The notes under the pieces were generated by a model. The model was not told the DNA's origin. It was given only the letters and a program-made list of their open reading frames with translations, and did no database searches. Source: Cytophagaceae bacterium (GTDB lineage: Bacteria; Bacteroidota; Bacteroidia; Cytophagales; Cyclobacteriaceae). Taken from it: a DNA stretch of 64,000 nucleotides. Where the stretch lies: the NCBI GenBank assembly GCA_006969745.1, contig CP030886.1, forward strand, positions 3,135,234-3,199,233. Reading direction: 5' to 3'. A program made the translations under genes and the position numbers. Below, piece after piece: positions 34,231-43,147 of the stretch (positions within the stretch are counted from its first letter, which is position 1; every line of letters starts with the position of its first letter).

Positions 34231-35058
34231 CTATGGATAATAACCCGGGCCATCTGCTATAAAGTAGATGGCTTTTATTATCTCTTCGGGATGTGTCCAG
34301 GGTATGAAGTGGTTCACATCCTCGAGCATGCGGACTACAAGCAAAGAGTCCGGTAACATTTTTTGGGCAAACTCTGCATTTTCTTTAGGTACCAACGAGT
34401 CCTCAGTTCCTTGAATGACGATCGTTGGTATTTTTATTTGCTCCCACAAGGGAATCATGTCAGATAATTCATTTCGCAGCGGTAAGATTTCATCATTACT
34501 AACCTCAAACTCCTTTGGTGTAAAAAATGCCCCTACTTGTGTATTAATCACTTTTCTATACCACTCATCTTCTTCCATTTCTGGATCTATAGATGGAGCT
34601 ACAAGGATTATTCCCAGAAACTGATCTGGGAAGTCCATTGCCATTCTAGCGACAACTGGACCGCCCAGTGAATGACCAATTAGTATTTTGCGCTTGTTTG
34701 GATACTGATTCAACACCTGATTAATCTGAAATGCCTGTTTCTGAATGGAAGGTTCCGCTTTTCCAAATCCAGATTCACCAAAACCAGGCCGGTCTACCGA
34801 GAGCATATCATACTGTTTCAATAAAGAGTCTGCCTTAAAAAAGTCAATAAACGCACTCCAGGAACCTGGGGAGCCATGAATAAAGACAATCATGGTATCC
34901 ATACTTTGATCTGTATACGCGTAATGTATATTCCTGGAATCGACCATTAAATCTCCAAATCCGATTTCAACTGACTCAAGGCTTTCTTTTGCCTCTGAAT
35001 CTTCAATTCGAAATTCACATGCAGTCAATAACAGAAATAAAAAGGCTGCTTTTTTCAT
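34231..35058 (-). CDS. Alpha/beta-hydrolase lipoprotein
   Basis: Start chosen at 35058, where a lipoprotein signal begins ([14 protein letters not shown], Cys14). The body is an alpha/beta hydrolase: oxyanion HGSPGSWS (residues 61-68), nucleophile elbow GHSLGG (Ser130), acid in [10 protein letters not shown] and His in EDVNHFIPW. Substrate class (esterase, lipase or lactonase) cannot be told. It is divergent from purC and lies tail-to-tail with the second small paralogue, its stop starting on the very next base. Confidence 0.88.
   Translation of the reverse strand: MKKAAFLFLLLTACEFRIEDSEAKESLESVEIGFGDLMVDSRNIHYAYTDQSMDTMIVFIHGSPGSWSAFIDFFKADSLLKQYDMLSVDRPGFGESGFGKAEPSIQKQAFQINQVLNQYPNKRKILIGHSLGGPVVARMAMDFPDQFLGIILVAPSIDPEMEEDEWYRKVINTQVGAFFTPKEFEVSNDEILPLRNELSDMIPLWEQIKIPTIVIQGTEDSLVPKENAEFAQKMLPDSLLVVRMLEDVNHFIPWTHPEEIIKAIYFIADGPGYYP
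34251..34280 (+). terminator. Likely terminator of the 53-aa gene, inside the convergent hydrolase coding region
   Basis: A 10-bp stem (34251-34260 with 34265-34274, one G-U pair) with a 4-base loop ATAA, followed by TTTTATTAT on the plus strand. It lies 21 bases after the stop of the small gene but within the C-terminal codons of the hydrolase on the other strand. Confidence 0.55.
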
Positions 35059-35092
35059 AGCTCCAGTCTTCATGCAATCGTGTACATCAGAC

Positions 35093-35100
35093 TATATTTG
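35093..35100 (+). promoter_or_regulatory. Possible -7 element of purC (TATATTTG)
   Basis: TATATTTG matches TAnnTTTG and ends 6 bases before the chosen purC ATG (35107), predicting a leaderless or very short-leader mRNA. It helps to reject an in-frame start at 35080, which would lie upstream of the promoter. Confidence 0.4.
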
Positions 35101-35106
35101 CCGTCT

Positions 35107-36045
35107 ATGTCACAAGGCATCATTTCTACCAATTTTCAATTTAAAGGACAAACCGGAAAGTACACCGGAAAGGTTCGTGAAGTATACGAGTTTGGCGACA
35201 AACTGGCCATGATTGCAACAGACCGAATCTCTGCTTTCGACGTTGTGCTTCCAAAGCCAATTCCATATAAAGGACAGGTTTTAAATCAATTGGCTGAAAA
35301 ATTTTTGGCGGCAACAAAAGATATCGTTCCAAATTGGGTAGAAAGTTCCCCACACCCAAACGTAACTTTCGGTAAGCGTTGTGAACCTTTCAAAGTGGAA
35401 ATGGTGATTCGTGGCTATCTGACGGGGCATGCATGGCGCGAATACCGTGATGGTAAACGAATGATTTGTGGAGTGCCAATGCCGGATGGGATGAAAGAGA
35501 ATGAGAAGTTTGAAACACCAATCATTACCCCAACAACCAAGGCGGATCAGGGGCATGATGAAGACATTTCACGTGAAGAAATTTTAAGACAGGGCATCGT
35601 TTCGGAAGATGAGTACTTGCAATTGGAGGATTATACAAGAAAGCTATTTGCAAGAGGAACGGAGATTGCCGCAGAGCGTGAGTTGATATTAGTAGACACC
35701 AAGTATGAATTCGGAAAGTACATGGACGAAATCTATCTCATCGACGAGGTACATACACCGGATTCTTCCAGGTATTTTTATAAAAAGCCTTATCAGGAAT
35801 TGTTAGCTAATGATCAGCCTCAAAAACAACTTTCAAAAGAGTTCGTAAGACAATGGTTGATTTCAGAAGGTTTTCAGGGAAAAGACGGTCAGCAGATACC
35901 TAAAATGCCGGAAGAAAGAATTAAGCTCATTTCAGATCGATACATTGAACTTTATGAGAACATCTCCGGGGAAAAGTTTGTTAAGGACGAATACTCAGAT
36001 AAATTAGCTCGAATTAAAGAGCAAATAGCCCAAATAGTAGAATAA
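35107..36045 (+). CDS. purC: Phosphoribosylaminoimidazole-succinocarboxamide synthase (SAICAR synthetase)
   Basis: Purine synthesis step joining CAIR and aspartate with ATP. This is the eukaryote-like long form (about 312 aa): [29 protein letters not shown] at the start (nucleotide-binding GKVRE), then [26 protein letters not shown], and [10 protein letters not shown] with [11 protein letters not shown]. Start chosen at 35107 from the conserved N-terminus and the -7 box just upstream. Gene order purC, STAS protein, rnz, transporter has spacings of 7, 2 and -11 bp, so the four are likely one operon. Confidence 0.97.
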   Translation: MSQGIISTNFQFKGQTGKYTGKVREVYEFGDKLAMIATDRISAFDVVLPKPIPYKGQVLNQLAEKFLAATKDIVPNWVESSPHPNVTFGKRCEPFKVEMVIRGYLTGHAWREYRDGKRMICGVPMPDGMKENEKFETPIITPTTKADQGHDEDISREEILRQGIVSEDEYLQLEDYTRKLFARGTEIAAERELILVDTKYEFGKYMDEIYLIDEVHTPDSSRYFYKKPYQELLANDQPQKQLSKEFVRQWLISEGFQGKDGQQIPKMPEERIKLISDRYIELYENISGEKFVKDEYSDKLARIKEQIAQIVE

Positions 36046-36052
36046 GAGAATT

Positions 36053-36424
36053 ATGGAATTTACAGTAGACAAATACGAAAACTATTCAATCGCAAAAATC
36101 AATCAGGAAAAGGTAGACTCCGCCGTTTCTCCGGAATTGAAGTCCGAATTTATGAATCTTGCTCAGGATGGTGTTAAGAGCCTAATTGTAGACATGGCAA
36201 ATGTCAAATATGTGGATTCCAGCGGTCTCAGTGCGCTGTTAGTCGGAAATCGCTCCTTCAGTGAGTCTGGTGTATTTGTGCTCTACAACGTAACGGATCA
36301 CGTAATGAAATTGATCTCGATTAGCCAATTGGACAAGGTAATGACCATAGTAGCAGGACAGGAAGAAGCTGCTGATGCCGTCTTGATGTCTGAGATCAAT
36401 AAAGGTCAGGGTTCAGCAGAATAA
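36053..36424 (+). CDS. STAS-domain anti-anti-sigma factor
   Basis: A 123-residue single STAS domain. The conserved loop is KYVDSSGLSALL with the phosphorylatable serine at residue 56 or 57, preceded by SLIVDMANV. Such proteins bind anti-sigma kinases of the RsbW/SpoIIAB type when unphosphorylated. No kinase or partner sigma factor is encoded nearby, so the partner must be elsewhere. It is located between purC and rnz in a tight same-strand run, an arrangement I recall as common in Bacteroidota. Confidence 0.9.
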   Translation: MEFTVDKYENYSIAKINQEKVDSAVSPELKSEFMNLAQDGVKSLIVDMANVKYVDSSGLSALLVGNRSFSESGVFVLYNVTDHVMKLISISQLDKVMTIVAGQEEAADAVLMSEINKGQGSAE

Positions 36425-36426
36425 AC

Positions 36427-37350
36427 TTGAGCCTTGAACTACTAATACTTGGATCTAACTCCGCGGCGTTTGCTCATCGCAGGCATCATACCGCACAAGT
36501 ATTTAAACTTCAGGATCAGAATTTTCTAATTGATTGTGGAGAAGGAACCCAGCTGCTCATGAAAAGGCACAAGGTAAAACTCTCCAGGATAGATCATATT
36601 TTCATTTCACACCTCCATGGGGATCATTATTTCGGTCTGATTGGGCTCTTGTCTACCATGCATCTATTTGGTAGGAAAAAAGAGCTCCTTTTGGTAGGTC
36701 CTCCGGGATTAAAAGAGATTCTACAACTTCAGCTGCGACATTCGGAGACTTCACTCAATTTTCATATTCAGTTTGTAGAGTTTACACCAGGCATCTCAGA
36801 GTTGGTCATGGATCATCCAAAATTTACGGTAACCTCTCTACCAATGGATCACCGAGTGCCGTGCTCAGGCTATTTATTTAAAGAAAAGCCTAAGAAACGA
36901 AGAATCAATCGGAAAGTATTGCCTGAGGTGCAACTCTCAAATTTAGATATCATACGATTGAAGGAAGGGGAGGATATTTTGAATGAAGATGGATCAGTAA
37001 AGTATGAGAACCAATTGATCACTCTGGACCCAAATCCGAGTTTTAGCTATGCTTTTTTCTCAGATACCCGACTCAGACCAGAACTATTGGAAACCATTAG
37101 GAATGTAGACATGCTCTATCATGAAGCCACCTTTGCCAATGATATGAAGGATCGAGCTGTTGACACTTATCATACAACGGCAGAACAAGCTGCACAATTT
37201 GCCAAAGATGCAAATGTTGGGAAGTTGATACTGGGACACTTTTCTGCACGATATAAGGAACTTGATCCAATCATAGATGAAGCCAGATCTGTATTTGAAC
37301 GATCAGAGTTGGCTATCGAGGGAACTAAATTTGTGGTAGATGGGAAGTAA
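36427..37350 (+). CDS. rnz: Ribonuclease Z
   Basis: Zinc-dependent tRNA 3'-end endonuclease of the metallo-beta-lactamase fold, which removes 3' trailers from tRNA precursors. The motif HLHGDH is at residues 62-67, with DHRVPCSGYLF and SDTRLRPE later and the His of YHEATF and LGHFSARY as further ligands. Length 307 aa matches the short RNase Z form. Start is TTG at 36427, just 2 bases after the STAS gene and directly at the family N-terminus (LELLILGSNSA). It overlaps the transporter start by 11 bp. Confidence 0.96.
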   Translation: MSLELLILGSNSAAFAHRRHHTAQVFKLQDQNFLIDCGEGTQLLMKRHKVKLSRIDHIFISHLHGDHYFGLIGLLSTMHLFGRKKELLLVGPPGLKEILQLQLRHSETSLNFHIQFVEFTPGISELVMDHPKFTVTSLPMDHRVPCSGYLFKEKPKKRRINRKVLPEVQLSNLDIIRLKEGEDILNEDGSVKYENQLITLDPNPSFSYAFFSDTRLRPELLETIRNVDMLYHEATFANDMKDRAVDTYHTTAEQAAQFAKDANVGKLILGHFSARYKELDPIIDEARSVFERSELAIEGTKFVVDGK

Positions 37351-38122
37351 GAAACAGAACTTGTTTATTGTACTGGGTGCAATCTTCCTAACCAATGCGA
37401 TTCTTGCAGAACTCATAGGTGTGAAAATCTTTTCGTTGGAAGAAACCCTGGGCTGGCAACCTGCCAATCTTGACATCTTTGGATATACACTCGATTTTAA
37501 CTTGACAGCCGGAGTAATGATCTGGCCAGTAGTTTTCATCACAACAGATATCATAAACGAATACTTTGGAAAGGCTGGTGTACGAAAGATAAGCTTCATA
37601 GCCGTTGGATGTATTTTGTATGCTTTCCTTATGATCTGGCTGGTCACTAAGCTGAGCCCGGCTGCATTCTGGTTAGAGGTGAATGGGACAGATGCCGAAG
37701 GAAACCCTTTCAATATGAACTTTGCTTTCAACAAGATCTACACACAAGGTCTTGGCATAATCGTCGGCTCAATCATCGCCTTTCTGATTGGACAAGTATT
37801 GGATGTTATTGTTTTCCAGCGTTTGCGGAAGATTACAGGAGAAAAGATGATTTGGTTAAGAGCTACAGGATCTACCCTCATTTCACAGTTGATTGACAGC
37901 TTTGTGGTGTTGGCGATCGCTTTTTACATTCTGGCGCCAGCCGATAGTCGATGGGACTTTTCGCAAGTGATGTCAGTTGGCTCGCTCAATTACATTTATA
38001 AATTCATTGTTGCAATAGCATTGACACCATTGATCTACTTAGGTCATTTCTTGATAGATAGGTACTTGGGTAAAGAAGAGGCAGATAGAATTAAGGAGGA
38101 GGCAAGTCAGAGTAGTTTCTAG
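37340..38122 (+). CDS. Queuosine precursor transporter (YhhQ/QPTR family)
   Basis: A 260-residue integral membrane protein with about six helices. Family signatures are present: GVKIFSLEETLG, TAGVMIWPVVFITTDIINEYFG near residues 55-77, and WLRATGSTLISQLIDSFVVLAIAFY. It imports preQ0/preQ1-type bases for the queuosine modification of tRNA. It overlaps rnz by 11 bp, so translation is coupled. Its function is related to tRNA processing, which fits the rnz neighbour. Its stop shares CTAG with the convergent cyclotransferase-like gene. Confidence 0.92.
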   Translation: MGSKKQNLFIVLGAIFLTNAILAELIGVKIFSLEETLGWQPANLDIFGYTLDFNLTAGVMIWPVVFITTDIINEYFGKAGVRKISFIAVGCILYAFLMIWLVTKLSPAAFWLEVNGTDAEGNPFNMNFAFNKIYTQGLGIIVGSIIAFLIGQVLDVIVFQRLRKITGEKMIWLRATGSTLISQLIDSFVVLAIAFYILAPADSRWDFSQVMSVGSLNYIYKFIVAIALTPLIYLGHFLIDRYLGKEEADRIKEEASQSSF

Positions 38123-38526
38123 GCAGTCATTGATTTAATCTTGATTAAATAATCCTCTGGAAACTCCAACTTTTTAGCCAATTCATAAAGGGACTTGGCA
38201 TAGGATGCATTTGTCCCCATGAGTGATGCTTCCGGAAGGTTATAGCACCAGGCTTTTACAGATTCATTATCATCCATCACAACCAATACCTCTTCAGGAA
38301 CATAGTCTGCCACACTAGGTTCGGCATATAAGTCTTCAATTTGGATTTCATCAACAGACATGACCAAACCATAGGCATTTTCATTTTTGCAAGGAAGGAG
38401 AGATGCGCGGTTCCCAATCTTTAAAGTATAATCATTTAAATATCCCTTTCTTATCTGGGTTGGTTCCACTCCATTCTTTGCAAGAATGGTCTGATCCATA
38501 AATAAGCCATAGAAGAATACTTTCAT
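38119..38526 (-). CDS. Gamma-glutamylcyclotransferase (AIG2)-like protein
   Basis: A 135-residue protein of the GGCT/AIG2 fold. It begins MKVFFYGLFMDQTILAKNGV, the family N-terminal YG-x-x-x-x signature, and has NDYTLKIGNRASLLPCKNENAYGLVMSV and VAWCYNLPEA-like strands later (KAWCYNLPEASLMG). Family members cleave gamma-glutamyl groups or bind small amine-linked ligands; the substrate here is unknown. It stands alone, with an 86-base spacer to the divergent GH113-like gene in which nothing clear is seen. Confidence 0.8.
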   Translation of the reverse strand: MKVFFYGLFMDQTILAKNGVEPTQIRKGYLNDYTLKIGNRASLLPCKNENAYGLVMSVDEIQIEDLYAEPSVADYVPEEVLVVMDDNESVKAWCYNLPEASLMGTNASYAKSLYELAKKLEFPEDYLIKIKSMTA

Positions 38527-38612
38527 TTATTATCCCGATGATATTGTTATACAATACAATTTAAACGTTGGTTACCCCAACATCCAACCACTTCCTTCCG
38601 TATCTTTCCATC

Positions 38613-39626
38613 ATGCGTTTATCCATTGTTTTGCTTTTGCTCACCTTAGGTGTGGCGGCCATGGTAATTATCCCTTATGGAAAGGAAGAACGGATCAATG
38701 GTGTGAGCCTTGTCAACCCACCACGGGTGATTGATGCTGAGGAAATGGGCACTGTGAAGCGTATCAATGCTGAATGGGTTGCAGTAATACCTTATGCATT
38801 TTCTAGGGCTGGCAAGCCCAATGTTTCCTTTGATAATAGTGGTCAGTGGTGGGGTGAACGTAAAGAAGGTAGTTGCAAACTCATCGAATACGCTAAATCT
38901 CACAATCTTAAAGTCATGCTCAAACCGCACGTTTGGGTGATGGGAGAAGGGTGGACGGGGGATTACAATCTGTCAGCAGAAACTGATTGGGAGATTTGGG
39001 AAAAGGATTTTTCTAACTATATAATGAACTATGCACAAGTAGCTGATTCATTAGGTGTTGAGATGCTTTGCATAGGTACAGAGTATCGGATTCCGGCAAA
39101 GGAGCGGCCAACGTTTTGGAGAAGTTTAATTACAGATGTTAGAGAAGTGTACTCAGGCAAACTCACATACGCTTCTAACTGGGACAATTATGAAAATATT
39201 AGCTGGTGGGATGCTGTTGACTACATAGGCATAGATGCTTATTTCCCACTTGTTGAAGGCGATCATCCGACAGTATCGGAAATTGAAGAAGGCTGGGATC
39301 CAATTAAGACTGAGCTGGCCTCTTTCTCACAAAAATGGAAAAAGCCGATTCTCTTCACAGAATATGGCTTTCAAAGTGCCAATGGAGCTGCTGGAAAGCA
39401 TTGGGAACTGGATAAGTCATCCGAAAACACGAATGAGCAACTCCAGGCAGATGCATATGAAGCGACCTATCGTGCACTTATCAATGAGCCTTGGTTTGCA
39501 GGAGGGTTTTTATGGAAATGGCATTTCACCTACACAGGTGGAGGAAGATGGAGAGGTACTGAATGGACTCCACAAAACAAGCCTGCTGAAAAGGTAATTG
39601 CGCGATGGTATGGGAAAAACCATTAA
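38613..39626 (+). CDS. Exported glycoside hydrolase family 113-like TIM-barrel
   Basis: Start chosen at 38613, giving a hydrophobic N-terminal signal or anchor (MRLSIVLLLLTLGVAAMVII). The 337-residue product has a TIM-barrel with LKVMLKPHVWVM on an early strand, GVEMLCIGTEYR on the acid/base strand, DYIGIDAYFPL, and PILFTEYGFQSANG on the nucleophile strand. In GH113 beta-mannanases the two catalytic residues are Glu in the GTE and TEYG motifs; both are present. The substrate is inferred, as some relatives are of unknown specificity. No other sugar-utilisation genes adjoin it. Confidence 0.85.
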   Translation: MRLSIVLLLLTLGVAAMVIIPYGKEERINGVSLVNPPRVIDAEEMGTVKRINAEWVAVIPYAFSRAGKPNVSFDNSGQWWGERKEGSCKLIEYAKSHNLKVMLKPHVWVMGEGWTGDYNLSAETDWEIWEKDFSNYIMNYAQVADSLGVEMLCIGTEYRIPAKERPTFWRSLITDVREVYSGKLTYASNWDNYENISWWDAVDYIGIDAYFPLVEGDHPTVSEIEEGWDPIKTELASFSQKWKKPILFTEYGFQSANGAAGKHWELDKSSENTNEQLQADAYEATYRALINEPWFAGGFLWKWHFTYTGGGRWRGTEWTPQNKPAEKVIARWYGKNH

Positions 39627-39650
39627 TTTTCTACTCTCAACCTAATGCTT

Positions 39651-39920
39651 ATGAGTGAGAAGCGAAAAGTAGAAGACATCCTGGCAGAGCTAGGAAAGAA
39701 AATAGACCACCTGGTTGCTGAGACAAAAAAGGCTGGCAACAAGGTCACAGATGATATGGAAAAGCAGATCGAAAAGCTCAAGGCGCAGAAAGACAAGCTG
39801 GAAGAAGATCTAAAAAACAAAACATCAGACTCTGGTGAGAAATGGGGGCAAGTTCGTGATCACATGAATGATGCTGCTGCTGCCCTGAACAAAGCGATAG
39901 GCGTTTTCTTTAAGTCTTAA
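39651..39920 (+). CDS. Small coiled-coil protein (89-91 aa)
   Basis: Two ATG codons (39645, 39651) fit; the second starts MSEKRKVEDILAELG. The protein is highly charged with a heptad-like middle (LVAETKKAG, MEKQIEKLKAQKDKLEEDLKNK), then DHMNDAAAALNKAIGVFF. It is probably a soluble helical protein that forms a coiled coil. Similar short proteins are widespread in Bacteroidota, usually unnamed. It lies 24 bp after the hydrolase gene and shares TTAA with the convergent phosphorylase stop. No function assigned. Confidence 0.75.
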   Translation: MSEKRKVEDILAELGKKIDHLVAETKKAGNKVTDDMEKQIEKLKAQKDKLEEDLKNKTSDSGEKWGQVRDHMNDAAAALNKAIGVFFKS

Positions 39921-40777
39921 ATCCGATCCAGAACCTTTTTGATTAGTCCATCTATGACTTTGTTTGGATCTTTAGCGAATTGACCTTTAATGCGATTGGC
40001 CATAATTGCATTAAGGCTCAACATTTCATGGCCAAGTAATTTGGCGAAGGCGTAATAGCCAGCAGTTTCCATTTCCAAATTGGTGAGCCAAATATCTTCT
40101 TCATGGAAATATTGCATCTTTTCGATAATGTTCTTGTAGCGGATAGGAATCCGTATCTCACGTCCTTGTGGAGCGTAAAAGCCAGGGCAAGTCACCGTAT
40201 TACCTGCTATCGTACAATCTTTGAATTTTTCAAAAAGTGCAGTAGAGCCTTTAAAACAATAAGGAGTGTAATGAAGATCCAGCTCTTCACGAAGCTTTTT
40301 AATGATCCGTTTTTCAACGCCTCGATGCTTATATTCATAAAATTGGATAATAGTATCTAGTCCTATTGCATACTCTGTTGCTAAATGGCTTCCAACTTTA
40401 ATGTCGTCACGAATCGTGCCTGATGTTCCGATACGAATGATCTGGAGTTTCTTTTTGCGTGGCTTGGGTACCCGATGTACCAAGTCTATATTGAACAGGG
40501 CGTCCAGCTCTGTCATCAAGATTTCCACATTGTCTGTGCCCATCCCTGAGCTTATTACTGTAAGGCGCTTTCCTTTATATTTTCCGGTATGTGTAATGAA
40601 CTCTCTTTTGTTCATTTCAAAGTCTACCGAATCGAAATGTCTTGAAACTCGATGTACTCTTCCCGGATCACCTACAACGATGATCTTATCTGAGATATCC
40701 TTGGGCCTAAGGCTTAAATGATAGACGCTACCGTCCGGATTTAAAATGAGATCTGTCTCAGAAAATGTAAGAGGCAT
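39917..40777 (-). CDS. Nucleoside phosphorylase (uridine/purine phosphorylase family)
   Basis: Phosphorolysis of nucleosides to free base and pentose 1-phosphate. Family motifs: IIVVGDPGRVHRVSRHF with the phosphate-binding Arg, SSGMGTDNVEILMTEL, RIGTSGTIRDDIKVGSH, and NLEMETAGYYAFAKLLG, where Glu and Met bind the ribose. The 286-residue size and GTSG motif suit a uridine phosphorylase-like enzyme, but base specificity cannot be settled. Start at 40777 is 33 bases downstream of trhO on the same strand, so the two may be co-transcribed. Confidence 0.9.
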   Translation of the reverse strand: MPLTFSETDLILNPDGSVYHLSLRPKDISDKIIVVGDPGRVHRVSRHFDSVDFEMNKREFITHTGKYKGKRLTVISSGMGTDNVEILMTELDALFNIDLVHRVPKPRKKKLQIIRIGTSGTIRDDIKVGSHLATEYAIGLDTIIQFYEYKHRGVEKRIIKKLREELDLHYTPYCFKGSTALFEKFKDCTIAGNTVTCPGFYAPQGREIRIPIRYKNIIEKMQYFHEEDIWLTNLEMETAGYYAFAKLLGHEMLSLNAIMANRIKGQFAKDPNKVIDGLIKKVLDRI

Positions 40778-40810
40778 AGATGGTTTAGATCAATCGCTTC
40801 CTAAAGGTAA

Positions 40811-41773
40811 TTAGGAAACTTGATCTTTCATCCTTTTCAAGCCCTTGTATGGGTTATATCCATTCATTTTTTTCTGGTAAAAGCCCGTGCCATCGTAAGG
40901 GCGTGTATCTGGATTATTCATACACTCTTCCGAACAGCATCCTTTAAAGATTTCTGCACCTTTCTCACTCATAGGGATGTGCATATTGCAATGTGGATTC
41001 GCACAGTTTACCATTCTATCACAAGGCTCATCTGTTACATAACATCTCGATACGATCGTTGGGTTGACTGAATTTACCTCTTTGACTATTCGATTATCAA
41101 ATACATAGCATTTTCCCTCAAAATCTTCGCCCTCGGCTTCTAGTCCATATTTGATTATGCCTCCGTGTAGCTGATGTACATTTTCGAAACCTTGCTCAAG
41201 GAGATATGCACTTGCCTTTTCACATTTAATTCCTCCGGTACAATAGGTAACAATTTTCTTGTCCTTGTATTTTTTCAGCTCTTCTATCTTTTCAGGAAAG
41301 TCTCTGAAATTGTCAATATCAAGTGTAATGGCATTTTTAAATTTGCCAATCATATGCTCATAATTTGAGCGTACGTCAAGGATGATCGTATCTTCAGATT
41401 CTTCTTTGAGTATCTTTCTGAACTCTTCGGGTTCTACATAACCACCTGTTTTTTTGTTAGGATCTACATGTTTAAGAGAGCTGTGAACGATCTCAGGTTT
41501 TACACGCACATGCAGCTTCTCAAATGCAGGTTGATCATTTGTGTCCACTTTAAACTCTGTATGTGCAAATCGAGGATCACCTGTAACGGCATCCATATAT
41601 TGTTCGCATGCTTCCTGGGTACCTGAGACGGTGCCATTAAGCCCTTCGGAAGCTACAATGATGCGGCCTCTCAGATTTAAGTCTAAACAAAGTTTGTGAT
41701 GCTCTTCCCTGAACTCTTCAGGGTTATCGATCTTACTGTAGCAGTAATAAAGTAATACGTAGTGTTTTTTCAT
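40811..41773 (-). CDS. trhO: tRNA uridine(34) hydroxylase (rhodanese-domain protein TrhO)
   Basis: Catalyses 5-hydroxylation of U34 in certain tRNAs. Three parts are visible: an N-terminal acylphosphatase-like UPF0176 domain (IIVASEGLNGTVSG, HVRVKPEIV), a rhodanese domain with active-site Cys178 in VTYCTGGIKCEKAS, and a C-terminal Cys-rich tail (CNMHIP, GCCSEECM). Start chosen at 41773 (MKKHYVLLYY), the second Met of the open frame. The leader of about 35 bases holds a weak hairpin (CCCTG/CAGGG) and is preceded by a TAAATTTG -7 box. Confidence 0.95.
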   Translation of the reverse strand: MKKHYVLLYYCYSKIDNPEEFREEHHKLCLDLNLRGRIIVASEGLNGTVSGTQEACEQYMDAVTGDPRFAHTEFKVDTNDQPAFEKLHVRVKPEIVHSSLKHVDPNKKTGGYVEPEEFRKILKEESEDTIILDVRSNYEHMIGKFKNAITLDIDNFRDFPEKIEELKKYKDKKIVTYCTGGIKCEKASAYLLEQGFENVHQLHGGIIKYGLEAEGEDFEGKCYVFDNRIVKEVNSVNPTIVSRCYVTDEPCDRMVNCANPHCNMHIPMSEKGAEIFKGCCSEECMNNPDTRPYDGTGFYQKKMNGYNPYKGLKRMKDQVS

Positions 41774-41813
41774 AATAACCAAGCCCTGTTTCAGCAGGGT
41801 GTTAATACGAGCG

Positions 41814-41821
41814 CAAATTTA
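41814..41821 (-). promoter_or_regulatory. -7 promoter element of trhO (TAAATTTG)
   Basis: On the minus strand TAAATTTG followed by CGC matches the Bacteroidota -7 consensus, 41 bases before the trhO start. The -33 TTG is not at standard spacing. Between the box and the start codon lies a small hairpin, CCCTG-CTGAAA-CAGGG (41784-41799), too weak to call a riboswitch. Confidence 0.4.
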
Positions 41822-41844
41822 AAGTTTTGATTGTAATTGTTAAT

Positions 41845-42462
41845 TCATTTTTGAATCATTCCCTCCACTTTCAACTCCTTGAACAGTCCTCGGGCATAGT
41901 TCGGAAGGTATTGATTCAATTCGGATGGATTGAAAACTGTAGATCTTCCTGACCAAATAAGCTTACCACCTTTGAGTTCGTAGACGTTTGTTTCAATGAA
42001 GTATTTTGTATTGCGTGTGAAATAGCCTGGCCTGTATACCAAATCGTAGGTCCTGAAGAAATAGTTACCAAATCTATTGTAGTATAGGAGCGGTTCGTAT
42101 TCCGCCGATGGAGGAATGTACCTTTCTTCGTTTATGTCCACGAGTGCTACTGTAATTACTCCATCAAAGCCATTTTGTCTGAGACGCTCTTTTGCTCTTT
42201 CTACATCTTCAAAAGGTTTGCCCAATTCAGGTGGAAACATGGACATACCATTGACACACTTTAGATCTGATTTATTTCCGGCAAAAACTACCTCATTTTC
42301 AACTTCATTCCTCAGGTTGACATTATTGACAAGACCCATGATCAACATGCTGTTGAGCTTGCGATCATATTCTTCTGTCGTGCTCCACGTTCGCATGACC
42401 CCTTCTGGGACACAGCCAATGAGTAATAATGCAATTGACAGGAAAGTGATTTTTGATTTCAT
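41845..42462 (-). CDS. Lipoprotein of unknown function
   Basis: Start chosen at 42462, the first codon of a lipoprotein signal (MKSKITFLSIALLLIGC, Cys17). The mature part of about 190 residues begins VPEGVMRTWST and has a clear middle region MLIMGLVNNVNLRNEVENEV, LRQNGFDGVITVALVDINE and later ETNVYELKGGKLIWSGRSTVFNPS. That last stretch resembles the DUF4136-type lipoproteins, with a nucleotide-independent sheet of unknown role. The assignment is weak. It lies 16 bp from the acetyltransferase gene on the same strand. Confidence 0.7.
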   Translation of the reverse strand: MKSKITFLSIALLLIGCVPEGVMRTWSTTEEYDRKLNSMLIMGLVNNVNLRNEVENEVVFAGNKSDLKCVNGMSMFPPELGKPFEDVERAKERLRQNGFDGVITVALVDINEERYIPPSAEYEPLLYYNRFGNYFFRTYDLVYRPGYFTRNTKYFIETNVYELKGGKLIWSGRSTVFNPSELNQYLPNYARGLFKELKVEGMIQK

Positions 42463-42477
42463 GGATGAAATATACAC

Positions 42478-43113
42478 CTACTTAACTTCTACAGCAGGAT
42501 TCCCAAAAACAGTTTGTCCTTTCTTCACGTCTCCCACTACGACTGAGCCTGCTCCAACCCGAGCTCCTTTACCTAAAGTAACACCCGCCACTACTGTTAC
42601 GCCTGACCCAATGAAAACTTCATCTTCAATTTTCACCTTGGTGTTTATGATTGATCCTGCTCCAATTTGAACAAAGTCGCCAATCTCCACTTCCTGCTCT
42701 ACTATCGCTTTTGAGTTAATTACGTTGTGATTCCCCATTTTTGAGTCGTTTGAAAGCACAACTCCTGCGTTCACGAAGTTGCCATGTCCGATTCCAAAAG
42801 AGTCGGAGATCGAAGCTGACTGATGCACCGCGTTCATTGGCATCACCTTTCGCGTCTCGATGAGGTATTCTACATATTCTTTCCGAAGAGAATTGTCATC
42901 AGTAGCTACGAAAGCTTCACATTTCTGTCCGATCAATTTGGTATATCCGTGATCATCAGTTGCACCCAGTACTGATACGGTATTTATTTCGGTATTATGT
43001 GTCTTTTCATCATCGTCTAGAAATCCATATACTACGATGTTATTTGAATTGAAAATCTCAAGTGCAGCTTTTGCCAGACCTGTTGATCCAAAAATGATTA
43101 CCGGTTTTTCCAT
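42478..43113 (-). CDS. PglD/NeuD-type sugar acetyltransferase
   Basis: A 211-residue enzyme: an N-terminal Rossmann-like domain (VIIFGSTGLAKAALEIFN, YGFLDDDE), then a left-handed beta-helix of hexapeptide repeats (HGNFVNAGVVLSND, NVINSKAIVEQEVEIGDF, VQIGAGSIINTKVKIEDE, VFIGSGVTVVAGVTLGKG, ARVGAGSVVVGDVKKG), typical of acetyl-CoA-dependent sugar N-acetyltransferases for surface glycan building blocks. The neighbouring polytopic membrane protein (43148-44320) could belong to the same glycan pathway, but no glycosyltransferase is beside them. The acceptor sugar is unknown. Confidence 0.88.
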   Translation of the reverse strand: MEKPVIIFGSTGLAKAALEIFNSNNIVVYGFLDDDEKTHNTEINTVSVLGATDDHGYTKLIGQKCEAFVATDDNSLRKEYVEYLIETRKVMPMNAVHQSASISDSFGIGHGNFVNAGVVLSNDSKMGNHNVINSKAIVEQEVEIGDFVQIGAGSIINTKVKIEDEVFIGSGVTVVAGVTLGKGARVGAGSVVVGDVKKGQTVFGNPAVEVK

Positions 43114-43147
43114 GTCCTTCTTTATTATGAAGCCGCAAAACTAGTGA

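Noticed and set aside
41784..41799. Hairpin in the trhO leader as a riboswitch
   Set aside because: Only a 5-bp stem with a 6-base loop, without conserved riboswitch elements.
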